36,559 nucleotides of DNA from the NCBI GenBank assembly GCA_030833905.1, contig JAURGG010000009.1, forward strand, positions 1-36,559, written 5' to 3'. Source of the stretch: Schleiferiaceae bacterium. GTDB lineage: Bacteria > Bacteroidota > Bacteroidia > Flavobacteriales > Schleiferiaceae. A model generated the notes under the pieces. That model saw nothing but the letters and a program-made list of their open reading frames with translations, was not told where the DNA came from and did no database searches. A program made the position numbers and the translations under genes. Position 1 is the first letter of the stretch. The number at the start of each line of letters is the position of its first letter. Shown in pieces: positions 25,060-33,113 of this stretch.

Positions 25060-26304
25060 TTATTCGGCTTCAAACTCCTTTTTGAGGATGTTGCGAACGT
25101 CTTGTACCGTCTCGACTTCGAGGTCGGCACGGCGAGCTACGTCTTCTACGTCGGCGCGGAGTACGGACTTCGCCGTATCGTAGCCTCCGTTGCGAAGCTG
25201 GTCGATGACCCATGCTTCGATTTCATCGCTGAACTCGAGGAGTTCAACATCTTCCTCTTGAACCACATCTTCGCGGTACACGTCGATTTCGTAGTCGTTG
25301 AGCTTGCTGGCAAGGCGGATGTTGGTTCCGCCACGGCCGATGGCCAGAGAAACCTGGTCGGCAGGCAAGTAGACGTCCGCATGACGGCGCTCTTCGTCGA
25401 GGATCATATTGGTGATCTTCGCAGGCGACAGGGCGCGCTGGATCATCAACTGAAGGTTGTTCGTGTAGTTGATCACGTCGATGTTCTCGCCGCGGAGCTC
25501 GCGAACGATTCCGTGAATGCGTGAGCCTTTCATGCCCACACAGGCTCCGACGGGGTCGATGCGGTCGTCGTAGGATTCCACGGCAACTTTCGCCTTTTCG
25601 CCCGGAATCCGAACGACTTTCTTGACAGTGATGATTCCGTCCAAAACTTCAGGAATCTCTGCTTCGAAGAGCTTAGCCATGAATTCTTCAGACGTACGGC
25701 TGAGCAGAATGAAAGGCTTGTTTCCGCGAACCTCAACAAGCTTGACCACGGCGCGTACCGTGTCGCCCTTGCGGTAGAAGTCCTTTTCAGGAATCATGTC
25801 TTCGCGGCGCAGGATCAGTTCGTTCTGCTGGTCGTCGTAAATGATGAGCTCGCGATGGCGCACGTGGTGCACTTCGCCACTGATGATCTCACCCTCCATG
25901 GTTTTGTAGCGCTTGAAGAGCTCACCTGAGTCGTGCTCTTGAACCTTCTGAACAAGGGTCTGGCGGAAGGCCAGGATGAAGCGACGTCCAAGGTCGATGA
26001 TTTTGATTTCTTCAGAAACTTCTTCACCGACTTCGAAGTCGGGCTCGATTTTAAGGGCGGCCGAAAGTGCGATTTCGAGGTTGTCGTCCTCGACGGCTCC
26101 GTCCTCAACAATGGTGCGGTTGCGCCAAATTTCGAGGTCGCCTTTGTCGGGGTTGACGATGACGTCAAAATTCTCGTCGGTGCCGTGCTTCTTGCGAATT
26201 TGAACGCGAAAGGCCTCTTCGATGAACGACATGAGGGTTACGCGGTCAATGCTCTTTTCGTCTTTGAACTCGCCGAAGGATTCGATGATGGCTAGATTTT
26301 CCAT
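25060..26304 (-). CDS. nusA: Transcription termination/antitermination factor NusA
   Basis: NusA binds RNA polymerase and nascent RNA, stimulating pausing and intrinsic termination and supporting antitermination. The 414-residue protein shows the N-terminal polymerase-binding domain (about 1-130), an S1 domain (about 135-200: EGEIISGEVHHV, DTVRAVVKLV), and two KH domains (DPVGACVGMKGSRIHGIV, then VSLAIGRGGTNIRLASKL). A short acidic C-terminal region contains one helical repeat-like segment (EIEAWVIDQLRNGGYDTAKSV). Length fits Bacteroidota NusA, which lack the full pair of acidic repeats of E. coli. It starts 21 nt after rimP. NusA may regulate its own operon, in view of the hairpin in the rimP leader. 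Confidence 0.97.
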   Translation of the reverse strand: MENLAIIESFGEFKDEKSIDRVTLMSFIEEAFRVQIRKKHGTDENFDVIVNPDKGDLEIWRNRTIVEDGAVEDDNLEIALSAALKIEPDFEVGEEVSEEIKIIDLGRRFILAFRQTLVQKVQEHDSGELFKRYKTMEGEIISGEVHHVRHRELIIYDDQQNELILRREDMIPEKDFYRKGDTVRAVVKLVEVRGNKPFILLSRTSEEFMAKLFEAEIPEVLDGIITVKKVVRIPGEKAKVAVESYDDRIDPVGACVGMKGSRIHGIVRELRGENIDVINYTNNLQLMIQRALSPAKITNMILDEERRHADVYLPADQVSLAIGRGGTNIRLASKLNDYEIDVYREDVVQEEDVELLEFSDEIEAWVIDQLRNGGYDTAKSVLRADVEDVARRADLEVETVQDVRNILKKEFEAE

Positions 26305-26325
26305 AGCAGCTTAAACGTGAGAAAC

Positions 26326-26790
26326 TTAGAATTTAAAGTCTAGGGTGATGCTGGACAGTTCCGCCAGCGGGATTTGGGTTTGCGTCGTCTGATCCATTTT
26401 GCCTTTGCCTACCGTCTTGGGGACGCGCTCGGTGCGCTCCAGAGTAATGCTCGTGCCGTCGAAGGCGGCGAGTTTACCCTTGTCCTTTTGGCCATCCAAA
26501 AGCTTGACCACGACTTCGCGTCCGAGGTTCTTGCGGTACTGGGCGTCCACCTTGAATGGGATGAACATTCCAGGTGAAGACACCTCGATGGCGTAGTTTT
26601 CAGACTCTTCGCCAAGCGCGGATTCAATCGCGCGGCTAATGGTCTTGATCTGCGCTAAGGTGATGTGCCCCTCGTTGAGGTCGGCATGTACCTTGATGTC
26701 GTTGGTGGCGCTCAGGCTTACCTCTACAGCAAAGGCATCCAACCCTTGAAGGGTCGTGTCAACCAGCTGCTGCAGTTCGTGTTGGGTCAT
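26326..26790 (-). CDS. rimP: Ribosome maturation factor RimP
   Basis: RimP assists maturation of the 30S ribosomal subunit. The 154-residue protein has the two-domain layout of the family. The N-terminal domain ends with the invariant EVSSPG (about residues 68-73). A C-terminal Sm-like domain includes REVVVKLLDG and SITLERTE. It is the first gene of the conserved rimP-nusA-infB cluster. A strong promoter-like sequence lies about 80 nt upstream, and a terminator-like hairpin sits in between, so expression may be controlled by attenuation. ATG 26790 gives the normal family length. Confidence 0.95.
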   Translation of the reverse strand: MTQHELQQLVDTTLQGLDAFAVEVSLSATNDIKVHADLNEGHITLAQIKTISRAIESALGEESENYAIEVSSPGMFIPFKVDAQYRKNLGREVVVKLLDGQKDKGKLAAFDGTSITLERTERVPKTVGKGKMDQTTQTQIPLAELSSITLDFKF

Positions 26791-26822
26791 GTGGGCGTAC
26801 TTAAAAAAACCTTTAAAAATAG

Positions 26823-26849
26823 TCGAGGGGACTTTGTGGGTCCCCTCGA
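26823..26849 (-). terminator. Intrinsic-terminator-like hairpin in the rimP leader
   Basis: On the minus strand TCGAGGGGAC (26849-26840) and GTCCCCTCGA (26832-26823) form a perfect 10-bp stem with a 7-nt loop, followed by CTATTTTT and later a run of seven T. It would end transcripts of the receptor gene (stop at 26891). It also lies downstream of the rimP promoter, so rimP transcripts must read through it. Confidence 0.75.
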
Positions 26850-26870
26850 TTTTGGATTCAGAAAGCGGTG

Positions 26871-26902
26871 CAAAGATACGCAGGGTTTATTTACCACGCA
26901 AA
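26871..26902 (-). promoter_or_regulatory. Promoter of the rimP-nusA-infB operon
   Basis: On the minus strand TTTG (26902-26899), 20 nt, then TATCTTTG (26878-26871) match the Bacteroidota -33 and -7 elements at an accepted spacing. This is the only pair in the window where both elements are visible. The upstream half overlaps the 3' end of the receptor gene. The expected start of transcription near 26864 gives a leader of about 74 nt. Confidence 0.65.
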
Positions 26903-28822
26903 CCTCAAGCTCGCACGCACTTGGCGCCCTGCCTCGAGGACTCCAAACGCACGTGCAATTGAGAGGTGGTGGGCAAAATCCGTGTTCGAGGCGTTGAGGA
27001 CTTCGAGGCTCCACGAGGCGCTCTTGGTGAGCACACCCGTGAGGCTCGCGGACCAAAGACCGTAGGCCGGGGTGGCCCCGTCCAAAAAGAGCTCCTCAGT
27101 CGGCGAGAGCCGATTCTGAGCGAGGTAGTGGTCGTAGTGCAGTTCGGCATGAAGGCGCTGGTCAGGCAGCACATCGTACGCCATGTGGGCGCCCCAGCGG
27201 CCAGGAGCCATGAACGGAAGCGGATTGCCCGCCGCGTCTTCACCAATGCTAAGGGCCGCCTGAGCATGCACATGGAATCGTTCGGCGGGGTGCCAATGGG
27301 CGCGGGCCTCGGCTCCGTAGACGCGGGCATCTCCCTGCACGTAGTAGAAGCGCCACGAACCGCTGCTGTCGTTGGGGTTAAGGTGAATGAAGTCGCGGTA
27401 GGCCTGGTAGAAGGCGGTGAGCTGGGCGTCGAACCGCTCGCGTTCGTAGTTGAGGCCAAGGTCGGCGTTCCAGAGTTGCTCGGTGCGAAGGTTGGCATCG
27501 CCGACTTCAAACCTGCCCGCGCCGATGTGCGACCCAAAGGCAAAACGCTCTTCGAGTTGGGGACCACGGGTTCCGTGCGACAATCGTGCTTGGACACTCA
27601 GGGGTTTGCTAATGGCGTAGGCGTAGCGCAGCAGGGCGGCGTACCCGGCAAAGGCCCCAACCTCGCCGCGAAGGCCAGCTGAACGAGTGTGGCGGCCCTT
27701 TTCAACACTGTAGTGTGCAAAGAGTGCCGACTGGAACTGCTCAGCATTCGGGTAGAGCCATTCGTGAGCGTGCTCGTCGTTGCGCAGCACGCGCAGTTGC
27801 TGGTGCGCCCCAAGCGTCAGGTGCCCGTCGCCAAGCCGGCGGTCCAAGGTGGTGGTCTGCGAGGCAGTGTGCAGGTTGAACGCGATGTGCGCGTGGTCCT
27901 CATGGCCTGGTTCGGGTTCTTCTCCCTCGTGCGCCTCGTCGTATTCGGCACGGAACGACGACTGAAGGCCCGTCACCGCCCGAAGCTTCCAGGTACCGAT
28001 GCTGCGCTCGGCTTCCCAAGCGAGGTGGCCCGCCTGAATGAGTTGGTCGCCGTGCTCGTGGTCGGGCTCTTGGCCCGGGGGGTAGTTTTTCTCGGGCAGC
28101 CCAAAGCGGCGTTGGACTCCCGTGAGTTTGAGGCGGTGCTGGGTTTTGCCTTTTTGCCACGAGCCTAGAGCGCGCAGCGCAAGGGTTTGAGCATGCGTGC
28201 CGTGGACCGTGTCGCCGCGGGCATCGCGGTACTCGGGGCTGAATCCGCCGTAGGCTCCGACAAAATAAATGCCCGGCCCACTGCGGTGCATGCTGTACTG
28301 GCCCGACCAGGGCATTCCGTTCGCGCCGCCGTTGAGGGTCAGCGAGTGCTGGCTGCCGGTGGCGCGCGGACGCACGTCTGAGAAGTAGAGCACGCCGGCC
28401 ATGGCGTCGGTTCCGAGCGCGAGGGAGTTGGGGCCGAGCATCACCTCGACGTGGTCGACGCCCATGAGCGGAAAGTCAAGCCCGTGGTCTGCCCCGCCCT
28501 GCATGTTGTCGTAGCGCCAACCTTGGTAGGCAGTAACGACGCGGTAGCCTCCCAGGCCGCGCAGAATGGGTTTGACGGTATGCCCGCCCACACTCGCGAG
28601 CTGTAGGGCCGGAGCCTGACGGCTGAGCTGAAGCATGGCCGAGGGCCCTTGGTCGGCGAGGGTGCGCACGGGAATGGCGAGGACTTGAGTGGACAGTGCG
28701 GACGGGTTGTCGCGCTGTGCCTCGACCGAAGCCTCTCCGAGTTCAATGACAATGGATGTGTCGCGTTGGCCCCAAAGAATGAGGGGCAGGGCCGCGAGCA
28801 GCCCAAAAAGTAATTTATTCAT
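26891..28822 (-). CDS. TonB-dependent receptor with His-rich segments (zinc-type candidate)
   Basis: The 643-residue outer-membrane receptor has a signal peptide (MNKLLFGLLAALPLILWGQ). Its plug domain (about 45-150) includes PILRGLGGYRVVTAYQG, MGVDHVEVMLGPNSLALGTDAMAGVLYF and HGLDFPLM, followed by a barrel ending LEAGRQVRASLRFAW. Three His/Glu/Asp clusters fall in probable extracellular loops: DHEHGD (about 253-258), HEGEEPEPGHEDHAH (about 298-312) and DEHAHEW (349-355). Such loops recall the zinc receptor ZnuD. A small exported His-rich protein is encoded 56 nt upstream on the same strand. Zinc is therefore the best guess; nickel, cobalt or copper are not excluded. Confidence 0.88.
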   Translation of the reverse strand: MNKLLFGLLAALPLILWGQRDTSIVIELGEASVEAQRDNPSALSTQVLAIPVRTLADQGPSAMLQLSRQAPALQLASVGGHTVKPILRGLGGYRVVTAYQGWRYDNMQGGADHGLDFPLMGVDHVEVMLGPNSLALGTDAMAGVLYFSDVRPRATGSQHSLTLNGGANGMPWSGQYSMHRSGPGIYFVGAYGGFSPEYRDARGDTVHGTHAQTLALRALGSWQKGKTQHRLKLTGVQRRFGLPEKNYPPGQEPDHEHGDQLIQAGHLAWEAERSIGTWKLRAVTGLQSSFRAEYDEAHEGEEPEPGHEDHAHIAFNLHTASQTTTLDRRLGDGHLTLGAHQQLRVLRNDEHAHEWLYPNAEQFQSALFAHYSVEKGRHTRSAGLRGEVGAFAGYAALLRYAYAISKPLSVQARLSHGTRGPQLEERFAFGSHIGAGRFEVGDANLRTEQLWNADLGLNYERERFDAQLTAFYQAYRDFIHLNPNDSSGSWRFYYVQGDARVYGAEARAHWHPAERFHVHAQAALSIGEDAAGNPLPFMAPGRWGAHMAYDVLPDQRLHAELHYDHYLAQNRLSPTEELFLDGATPAYGLWSASLTGVLTKSASWSLEVLNASNTDFAHHLSIARAFGVLEAGRQVRASLRFAW

Positions 28823-28878
28823 GATGTGGTGAATGAGTTAACCAGACGCGAAGCGGTTCCGCGCATAAATGACGGAGG

Positions 28879-29181
28879 TTAACCCAAGGGCGGCCCACGC
28901 AGGGCAGGCGACTCAACATCTGAATTCTTTGCCGCAGCGAGGTGGGCTAAAGGCTCAGCGCTCCTCGAAGCGCGGGGCGCCAGTTCCCAGCCTATGGCAA
29001 CCGGCTGAAGGCCCAAGAGGTAGGCCGGGTCGGTCCATTGGCAGGAGTCGTCGCCTTCGTGCAGGTGAAGGCCCTGCTCAGCACAGTGCTCGTGGTGGTC
29101 GTGCGCGAGGCTGTGCAGCACGGGGTCCGCAATCCGGGAAAACCAGAGCAGCAGGGCAAAACCAAGCAGAATTCGACGCAT
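28879..29181 (-). CDS. Small exported or membrane-anchored His-rich protein
   Basis: The 100-residue product starts MRRILLGFALLLWFSRIADP, a signal peptide or N-terminal anchor. It then has HDHHEHC (27-33) and HLHEGDDSC (39-47), two His/Cys clusters suited to binding zinc or copper, and ends SPALRGPPLG. The layout of N-terminal hydrophobic segment, His-rich middle and RGPP-like end resembles small proteins of the DUF2946 type found beside metal-linked TonB receptors; this family link is by resemblance only. It is the first gene before the His-rich receptor. I chose ATG 29181 over an upstream GTG because a perfect TAACTTTG element ends 5 nt before it. Confidence 0.72.
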   Translation of the reverse strand: MRRILLGFALLLWFSRIADPVLHSLAHDHHEHCAEQGLHLHEGDDSCQWTDPAYLLGLQPVAIGWELAPRASRSAEPLAHLAAAKNSDVESPALRGPPLG

Positions 29182-29186
29182 TACCA

Positions 29187-29194
29187 CAAAGTTA
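29187..29194 (-). promoter_or_regulatory. Candidate -7 element of the His-rich protein/receptor operon
   Basis: The minus strand reads TAACTTTG, an exact TAnnTTTG match ending 5 nt before the ATG at 29181. This predicts a leaderless mRNA. No clear Zur- or Fur-type palindrome was found in 29182-29300. Confidence 0.5.
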
Positions 29195-29300
29195 GTTCAA
29201 ACGCTCAAAGGGTGTAGGGTGCCGATGGTTCATTGGGGCGGGGCGTTGTGCATTTTGGGCCGAAGCACGTCAAACTCTTGAACGATTTTTGCAGTTATCT

Positions 29301-32300
29301 ATGATTATGCGGAATTTTTTGCTTTTAGCCCTTGGTCTCTTGCTCACAGCGGGCAAGATGAATGCGTGCACGACGCCCTCGGCCTTGAGCTTGGTCACGC
29401 GCACCAACACTACAGTCACATTGTCGGTGACGCCAGGCAACCCGTTTCACCAAATTGAGTACGGTCCACTTGGGTTTGCACCGGGTAGCGGAACCTTGAC
29501 CCCTTGGTATACGGGGTTAACGCGAGTCATAACTGGCCTGTCGGGTTCGACGGGATACGACTTCTATGTTCGCGACAGCTGCGCCAACGGCCAAAAGAGT
29601 ACTTGGACGAGCTATTATGGCTTTTCAACAACCTGCGCCAGTCCAGCGACAATTCCGTGGTTTGAGAACTTTGACCATCAATCATTTGGTCCACGTACCA
29701 CGTTCAACGGACTCGGAACCTACATGTGCGGATGGATTCCCAACCCCAACCAAGGTTATGCGTGGGTTACGGGGCCTCCGTTTCAAACATTTACGTTTTC
29801 TGGCCCGGCGAGTGACCACTCGGGACGGAGCAAGTACATGCTCACCGACCGATTTAACAGTTTTACGGGCAACAGCGAAGCCATTTTGCGCACGCCCCAA
29901 ATCAACCTTTCGGGAGCTTCGCAGCCAAGTATATCATTTTGGTACCACATGTTTGGCACGCAAGTCGACTCGCTCATTGTGGAGGCTTCACAAGTGGGTA
30001 GTTCGAATTGGGTACGATTGGGTTCGATTCCTGCAAACCCTAGCCAATTTAGTAGCCAAACAAGTCCCTGGCAGCAGCAAATCTATCCCTTGACGACGTT
30101 TGCCGGCCAAACGGTGAACATTCGCTTCATCGGAAAAGGCACGACTACGTTCCCCACCTTAGGGCGGATTGCAATTGATGATATTTTTATCGGACAGGCA
30201 TCCGGGTGCATACCACCTTCTAACTTCATCAATACGGGTGTTCAGGCAAATTCTGCTTCGTTTTCTTTGGTTTTGGGCAGTTCGAGCCATCACCAGATTT
30301 CGTTTGGAGCCCCCGGCACGGGTGCCGGAAGCGGTTCCATTCACAGATTTTCGGGAACCTCCACCACGGTTAATGGACTTACCGCGAACACCGCCTACGA
30401 AGCCTACGTTCGTGACTCGTGCGGGCCTACTTCGTTTTCGCCATGGGTCGGCCCGATATCGTTTACCACTGCGTGCAACGCGGTCAATGCTCCTTGGTCT
30501 GAGAATTTTGACAACAGCAGCTGGGTTGCCCCCGCTTTTAACCAGCCCGGAACGTGGCCCAACTGCTGGAGCAGATCGTCGACCACAGGTCTGACTATGC
30601 TTGTGGGCCCACCCACCTTCAATACCGCCCAAACAGGGCCCAGCGACGACCACTCACCCGGTTCCGCAGGTAAGTACGTGTTCATGGACGCCATTGGATT
30701 TACAGCGAGTAATACTTCGACGCAGTTTTTTACGCCGCTCATTAATTTGACTCCATTGAATGTACCTGAGCTCACGTTTTGGTACCACGCGTTCGGAAAC
30801 CAAATCGCAGGAGCCAAAGTGCACGTGATTAACAGTGCCGGGGTGGCAACCCAAGTGTGGTCGAGTACAGGTCAGCAGCAGTCAGCCGAAACGGATCCGT
30901 GGCAAGAGGTGATTGTAAGCCTCGCGGCCTTTGCCAACCAAACAATCCAACTTCGATTTACCGGTGAGGCAACCGCTGCAAATGCCTTCTTTTGCCAGTT
31001 GGCCTTTGACGACCTTGATGTGCACGAGACACCAACCTGCCCCAAGCCGACCGGGTTTAGCGTGCAGAGCACCAACAGCAATTCCGTCAATTTAAGTTGG
31101 ACGGGAGGCGCGAGTCCCTGGGTGGTGAAGTACGGCCCGAGTGGATTCAATCCGAGCACAACCGGCACCCGAATAGTGGCGTCAAGCAATCCGTTCTTGC
31201 TCAGTGGTTTGACCCCCAACACTGCGTATGATATTTATGTCAAGGATAGCTGTGGGCCAACGAGCGTCAGCCAATGGTCAACTGGCATTTCGGCAACGAC
31301 CGCATGCATCGCAGTGAATGCCCCATTCAACGAGTCCTTCAACTCAAACCAATGGGTGGTAGGCGTATGGCCCAACTTAGCCGGAAGCATTAACAGCTGC
31401 TGGTCGCGGTCGGCAGGTTCTGCAACGAATGAGTTCTACTGGGCCGTTGGTCAAGGTCCGATGCAGTCGGGCACCTCAGGGCCCAACCAAGGAGTCAATG
31501 GCGGCAAGTACATGTATACTGCCGGATTCGGCAGCAATGGTACCGGGATCGCCCTTCTTACGTCTCCCTGGATCAATACGGCTCCATTAAGCGTACCGAT
31601 GCTTCGCTTTCACAGCCATCTGTTGGGAGCCCTTATCGACGAGTTGCAGGTGTTTGCAGACACTGGTACGGGTTGGAATCCCGTAGTGGTCGTGCAGCCC
31701 GGAGTGCAGACGAGTGCTGCTTCTCCGTGGTCTCTGAACGAAGTCCAGCTTCCGGCGTACGCTGGGACGACGGTGCGGTTCCGGTTCCGCGGATTAAAGG
31801 ACAATACGATTAATGGCTGGGCAGAGTTGGCTATCGACGAGTTTGGAGTGGTAGAAGCACCGATTCCGACATGCACCGCGCCATCTGCAGTTACAGCTAC
31901 AGGCATTGGGGTAACCGGAGCGACCATCAATTTTACTGCGGGCGGAGGTAGCACACGCATCGCCTACGGGTTGGCGGGATATGTTCCGACCAACGCCACG
32001 TCGGCGGCCAACGGAATCGCTTCGCCGTATACTATTTCGGGATTAACTGCGAATACGGCGTACAGCGTCTACCTCAAAGACAGTTGCACCAATGGTTTGG
32101 CAAGTGCCTGGATTGGTCCGTTGAACTTTACTACGCAGCCCTGCCCGGCGGTTTCGGCCAATTTCACCTCGGCCGTAGTCGGTATGAACGTGATTTTGAG
32201 TGCCCAAAACCTGAGTCCGACGAACACGTACCAGTGGACAGTGACAAACTCAAGTGGAACCGTGGTCGCGTCTCCCAATTCGGGTTCGACCACCGTGCCC

Positions 32301-33110
32301 ATTGGGGTACAAGGCACCTACACGGTGCGGTTGATTGTGGCCAATTTCTGCGGAAGCAGCGATACCGTGCAAACTACCATTAATGTGTGCGCTCCGTTGA
32401 GCGGCGGGTTCTCGTTCGGGGTCAATGGCAATACTGTGAGCTTCACGAGCCTTGCGAACAATGCCGCAGGCGCAGTGTGGACGTTTGGCGACGGAGGACA
32501 GAGTTCCGCCACGAATCCCGTGCATACCTACGCCATTTCAGGTCCCTACACGGTCACGATGAAGGCCTACAACATTTGTGGCGACACCGTGACTTCGTCG
32601 CAGGTGGTGATTACGTGTTCAAACCCGACAGCTGAATGGGTTGCGAACATTTTATCGTCGAACGGAGCAGGAATGCGAGTTCAGTTCGAAGCCGGTCCGT
32701 GGTGCAGCCCCGATGTGGTCGGCTACCAGTGGTTGTTTGGCGACGGAACCCAAGGTTTTGGCGCGAATCCGATTAAGACATACGCGGTTCCCGGATTGTT
32801 CTACAACGTGTCGCTCATCGCGTCCAACGACTGCGGCGGAAAGGATACGTTGACCAAATCCCTGCGCACGGTAGGCCTCGACGAGGCGACGCTGGGCGCA
32901 ATGTGGTTCCCCAACCCAGCCGCCTCCGGCCAGTGGATTTCGAGCCCTTCAGACGCTGAAGTAGCCGTCTACACCCTCACCGGACAGCGTTTGGCGTGGC
33001 CGCAGCGGGAGGAATCCGGCCGTGTGCTGGTACAAGTTCCGGAACACTGCCCCGCCGGAATCTACGTCCTGTGGCAGGGCGGACAGGCGGTGCGGCTAAC
33101 GGTGCAGTAG
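29301..33110 (+). CDS. Large T9SS-secreted protein with FnIII, MAM-like and PKD modules
   Basis: The 1269-residue product begins with a signal peptide (MIMRNFLLLALGLLLTAGKMNA). Three FnIII-like plus MAM-like pairs follow (about 25-300, 305-585, 585-860). FnIII units carry (Y/F)GP.GF and a Y(D/E).YV(R/K)DSC motif; MAM-like units carry ENFD or ESFN, SFWYH or TFWYH, and AIDD(I/E). A fourth FnIII, then PKD-like domains (WTFGDGGQSSATNPVHTY and WLFGDGTQGFGANPIKTY), precede the C-terminal sorting domain (MWFPNPAASGQW, CPAGIYVLW). It is an architectural paralog of the 8730-13151 gene. The substrate or partner is unknown; surface adhesion is inference. A TTG at 29289 is an alternative start. It ends 3 nt from a convergent gene. 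Confidence 0.88.
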   Translation: MIMRNFLLLALGLLLTAGKMNACTTPSALSLVTRTNTTVTLSVTPGNPFHQIEYGPLGFAPGSGTLTPWYTGLTRVITGLSGSTGYDFYVRDSCANGQKSTWTSYYGFSTTCASPATIPWFENFDHQSFGPRTTFNGLGTYMCGWIPNPNQGYAWVTGPPFQTFTFSGPASDHSGRSKYMLTDRFNSFTGNSEAILRTPQINLSGASQPSISFWYHMFGTQVDSLIVEASQVGSSNWVRLGSIPANPSQFSSQTSPWQQQIYPLTTFAGQTVNIRFIGKGTTTFPTLGRIAIDDIFIGQASGCIPPSNFINTGVQANSASFSLVLGSSSHHQISFGAPGTGAGSGSIHRFSGTSTTVNGLTANTAYEAYVRDSCGPTSFSPWVGPISFTTACNAVNAPWSENFDNSSWVAPAFNQPGTWPNCWSRSSTTGLTMLVGPPTFNTAQTGPSDDHSPGSAGKYVFMDAIGFTASNTSTQFFTPLINLTPLNVPELTFWYHAFGNQIAGAKVHVINSAGVATQVWSSTGQQQSAETDPWQEVIVSLAAFANQTIQLRFTGEATAANAFFCQLAFDDLDVHETPTCPKPTGFSVQSTNSNSVNLSWTGGASPWVVKYGPSGFNPSTTGTRIVASSNPFLLSGLTPNTAYDIYVKDSCGPTSVSQWSTGISATTACIAVNAPFNESFNSNQWVVGVWPNLAGSINSCWSRSAGSATNEFYWAVGQGPMQSGTSGPNQGVNGGKYMYTAGFGSNGTGIALLTSPWINTAPLSVPMLRFHSHLLGALIDELQVFADTGTGWNPVVVVQPGVQTSAASPWSLNEVQLPAYAGTTVRFRFRGLKDNTINGWAELAIDEFGVVEAPIPTCTAPSAVTATGIGVTGATINFTAGGGSTRIAYGLAGYVPTNATSAANGIASPYTISGLTANTAYSVYLKDSCTNGLASAWIGPLNFTTQPCPAVSANFTSAVVGMNVILSAQNLSPTNTYQWTVTNSSGTVVASPNSGSTTVPIGVQGTYTVRLIVANFCGSSDTVQTTINVCAPLSGGFSFGVNGNTVSFTSLANNAAGAVWTFGDGGQSSATNPVHTYAISGPYTVTMKAYNICGDTVTSSQVVITCSNPTAEWVANILSSNGAGMRVQFEAGPWCSPDVVGYQWLFGDGTQGFGANPIKTYAVPGLFYNVSLIASNDCGGKDTLTKSLRTVGLDEATLGAMWFPNPAASGQWISSPSDAEVAVYTLTGQRLAWPQREESGRVLVQVPEHCPAGIYVLWQGGQAVRLTVQ

Positions 33111-33113
33111 CAT

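Noticed and set aside
24319-25524. 401-codon plus-strand frame opposite infB and nusA
   Set aside because: Its Ser/Arg/Gly-rich sequence is the mirror of the infB low-complexity linker. No family motif is present.
29182-29300. Zur or Fur operator upstream of the His-rich protein
   Set aside because: I searched the 119-nt gap for a palindrome of suitable length and found only weak direct repeats such as TTTGA. No site can be supported.
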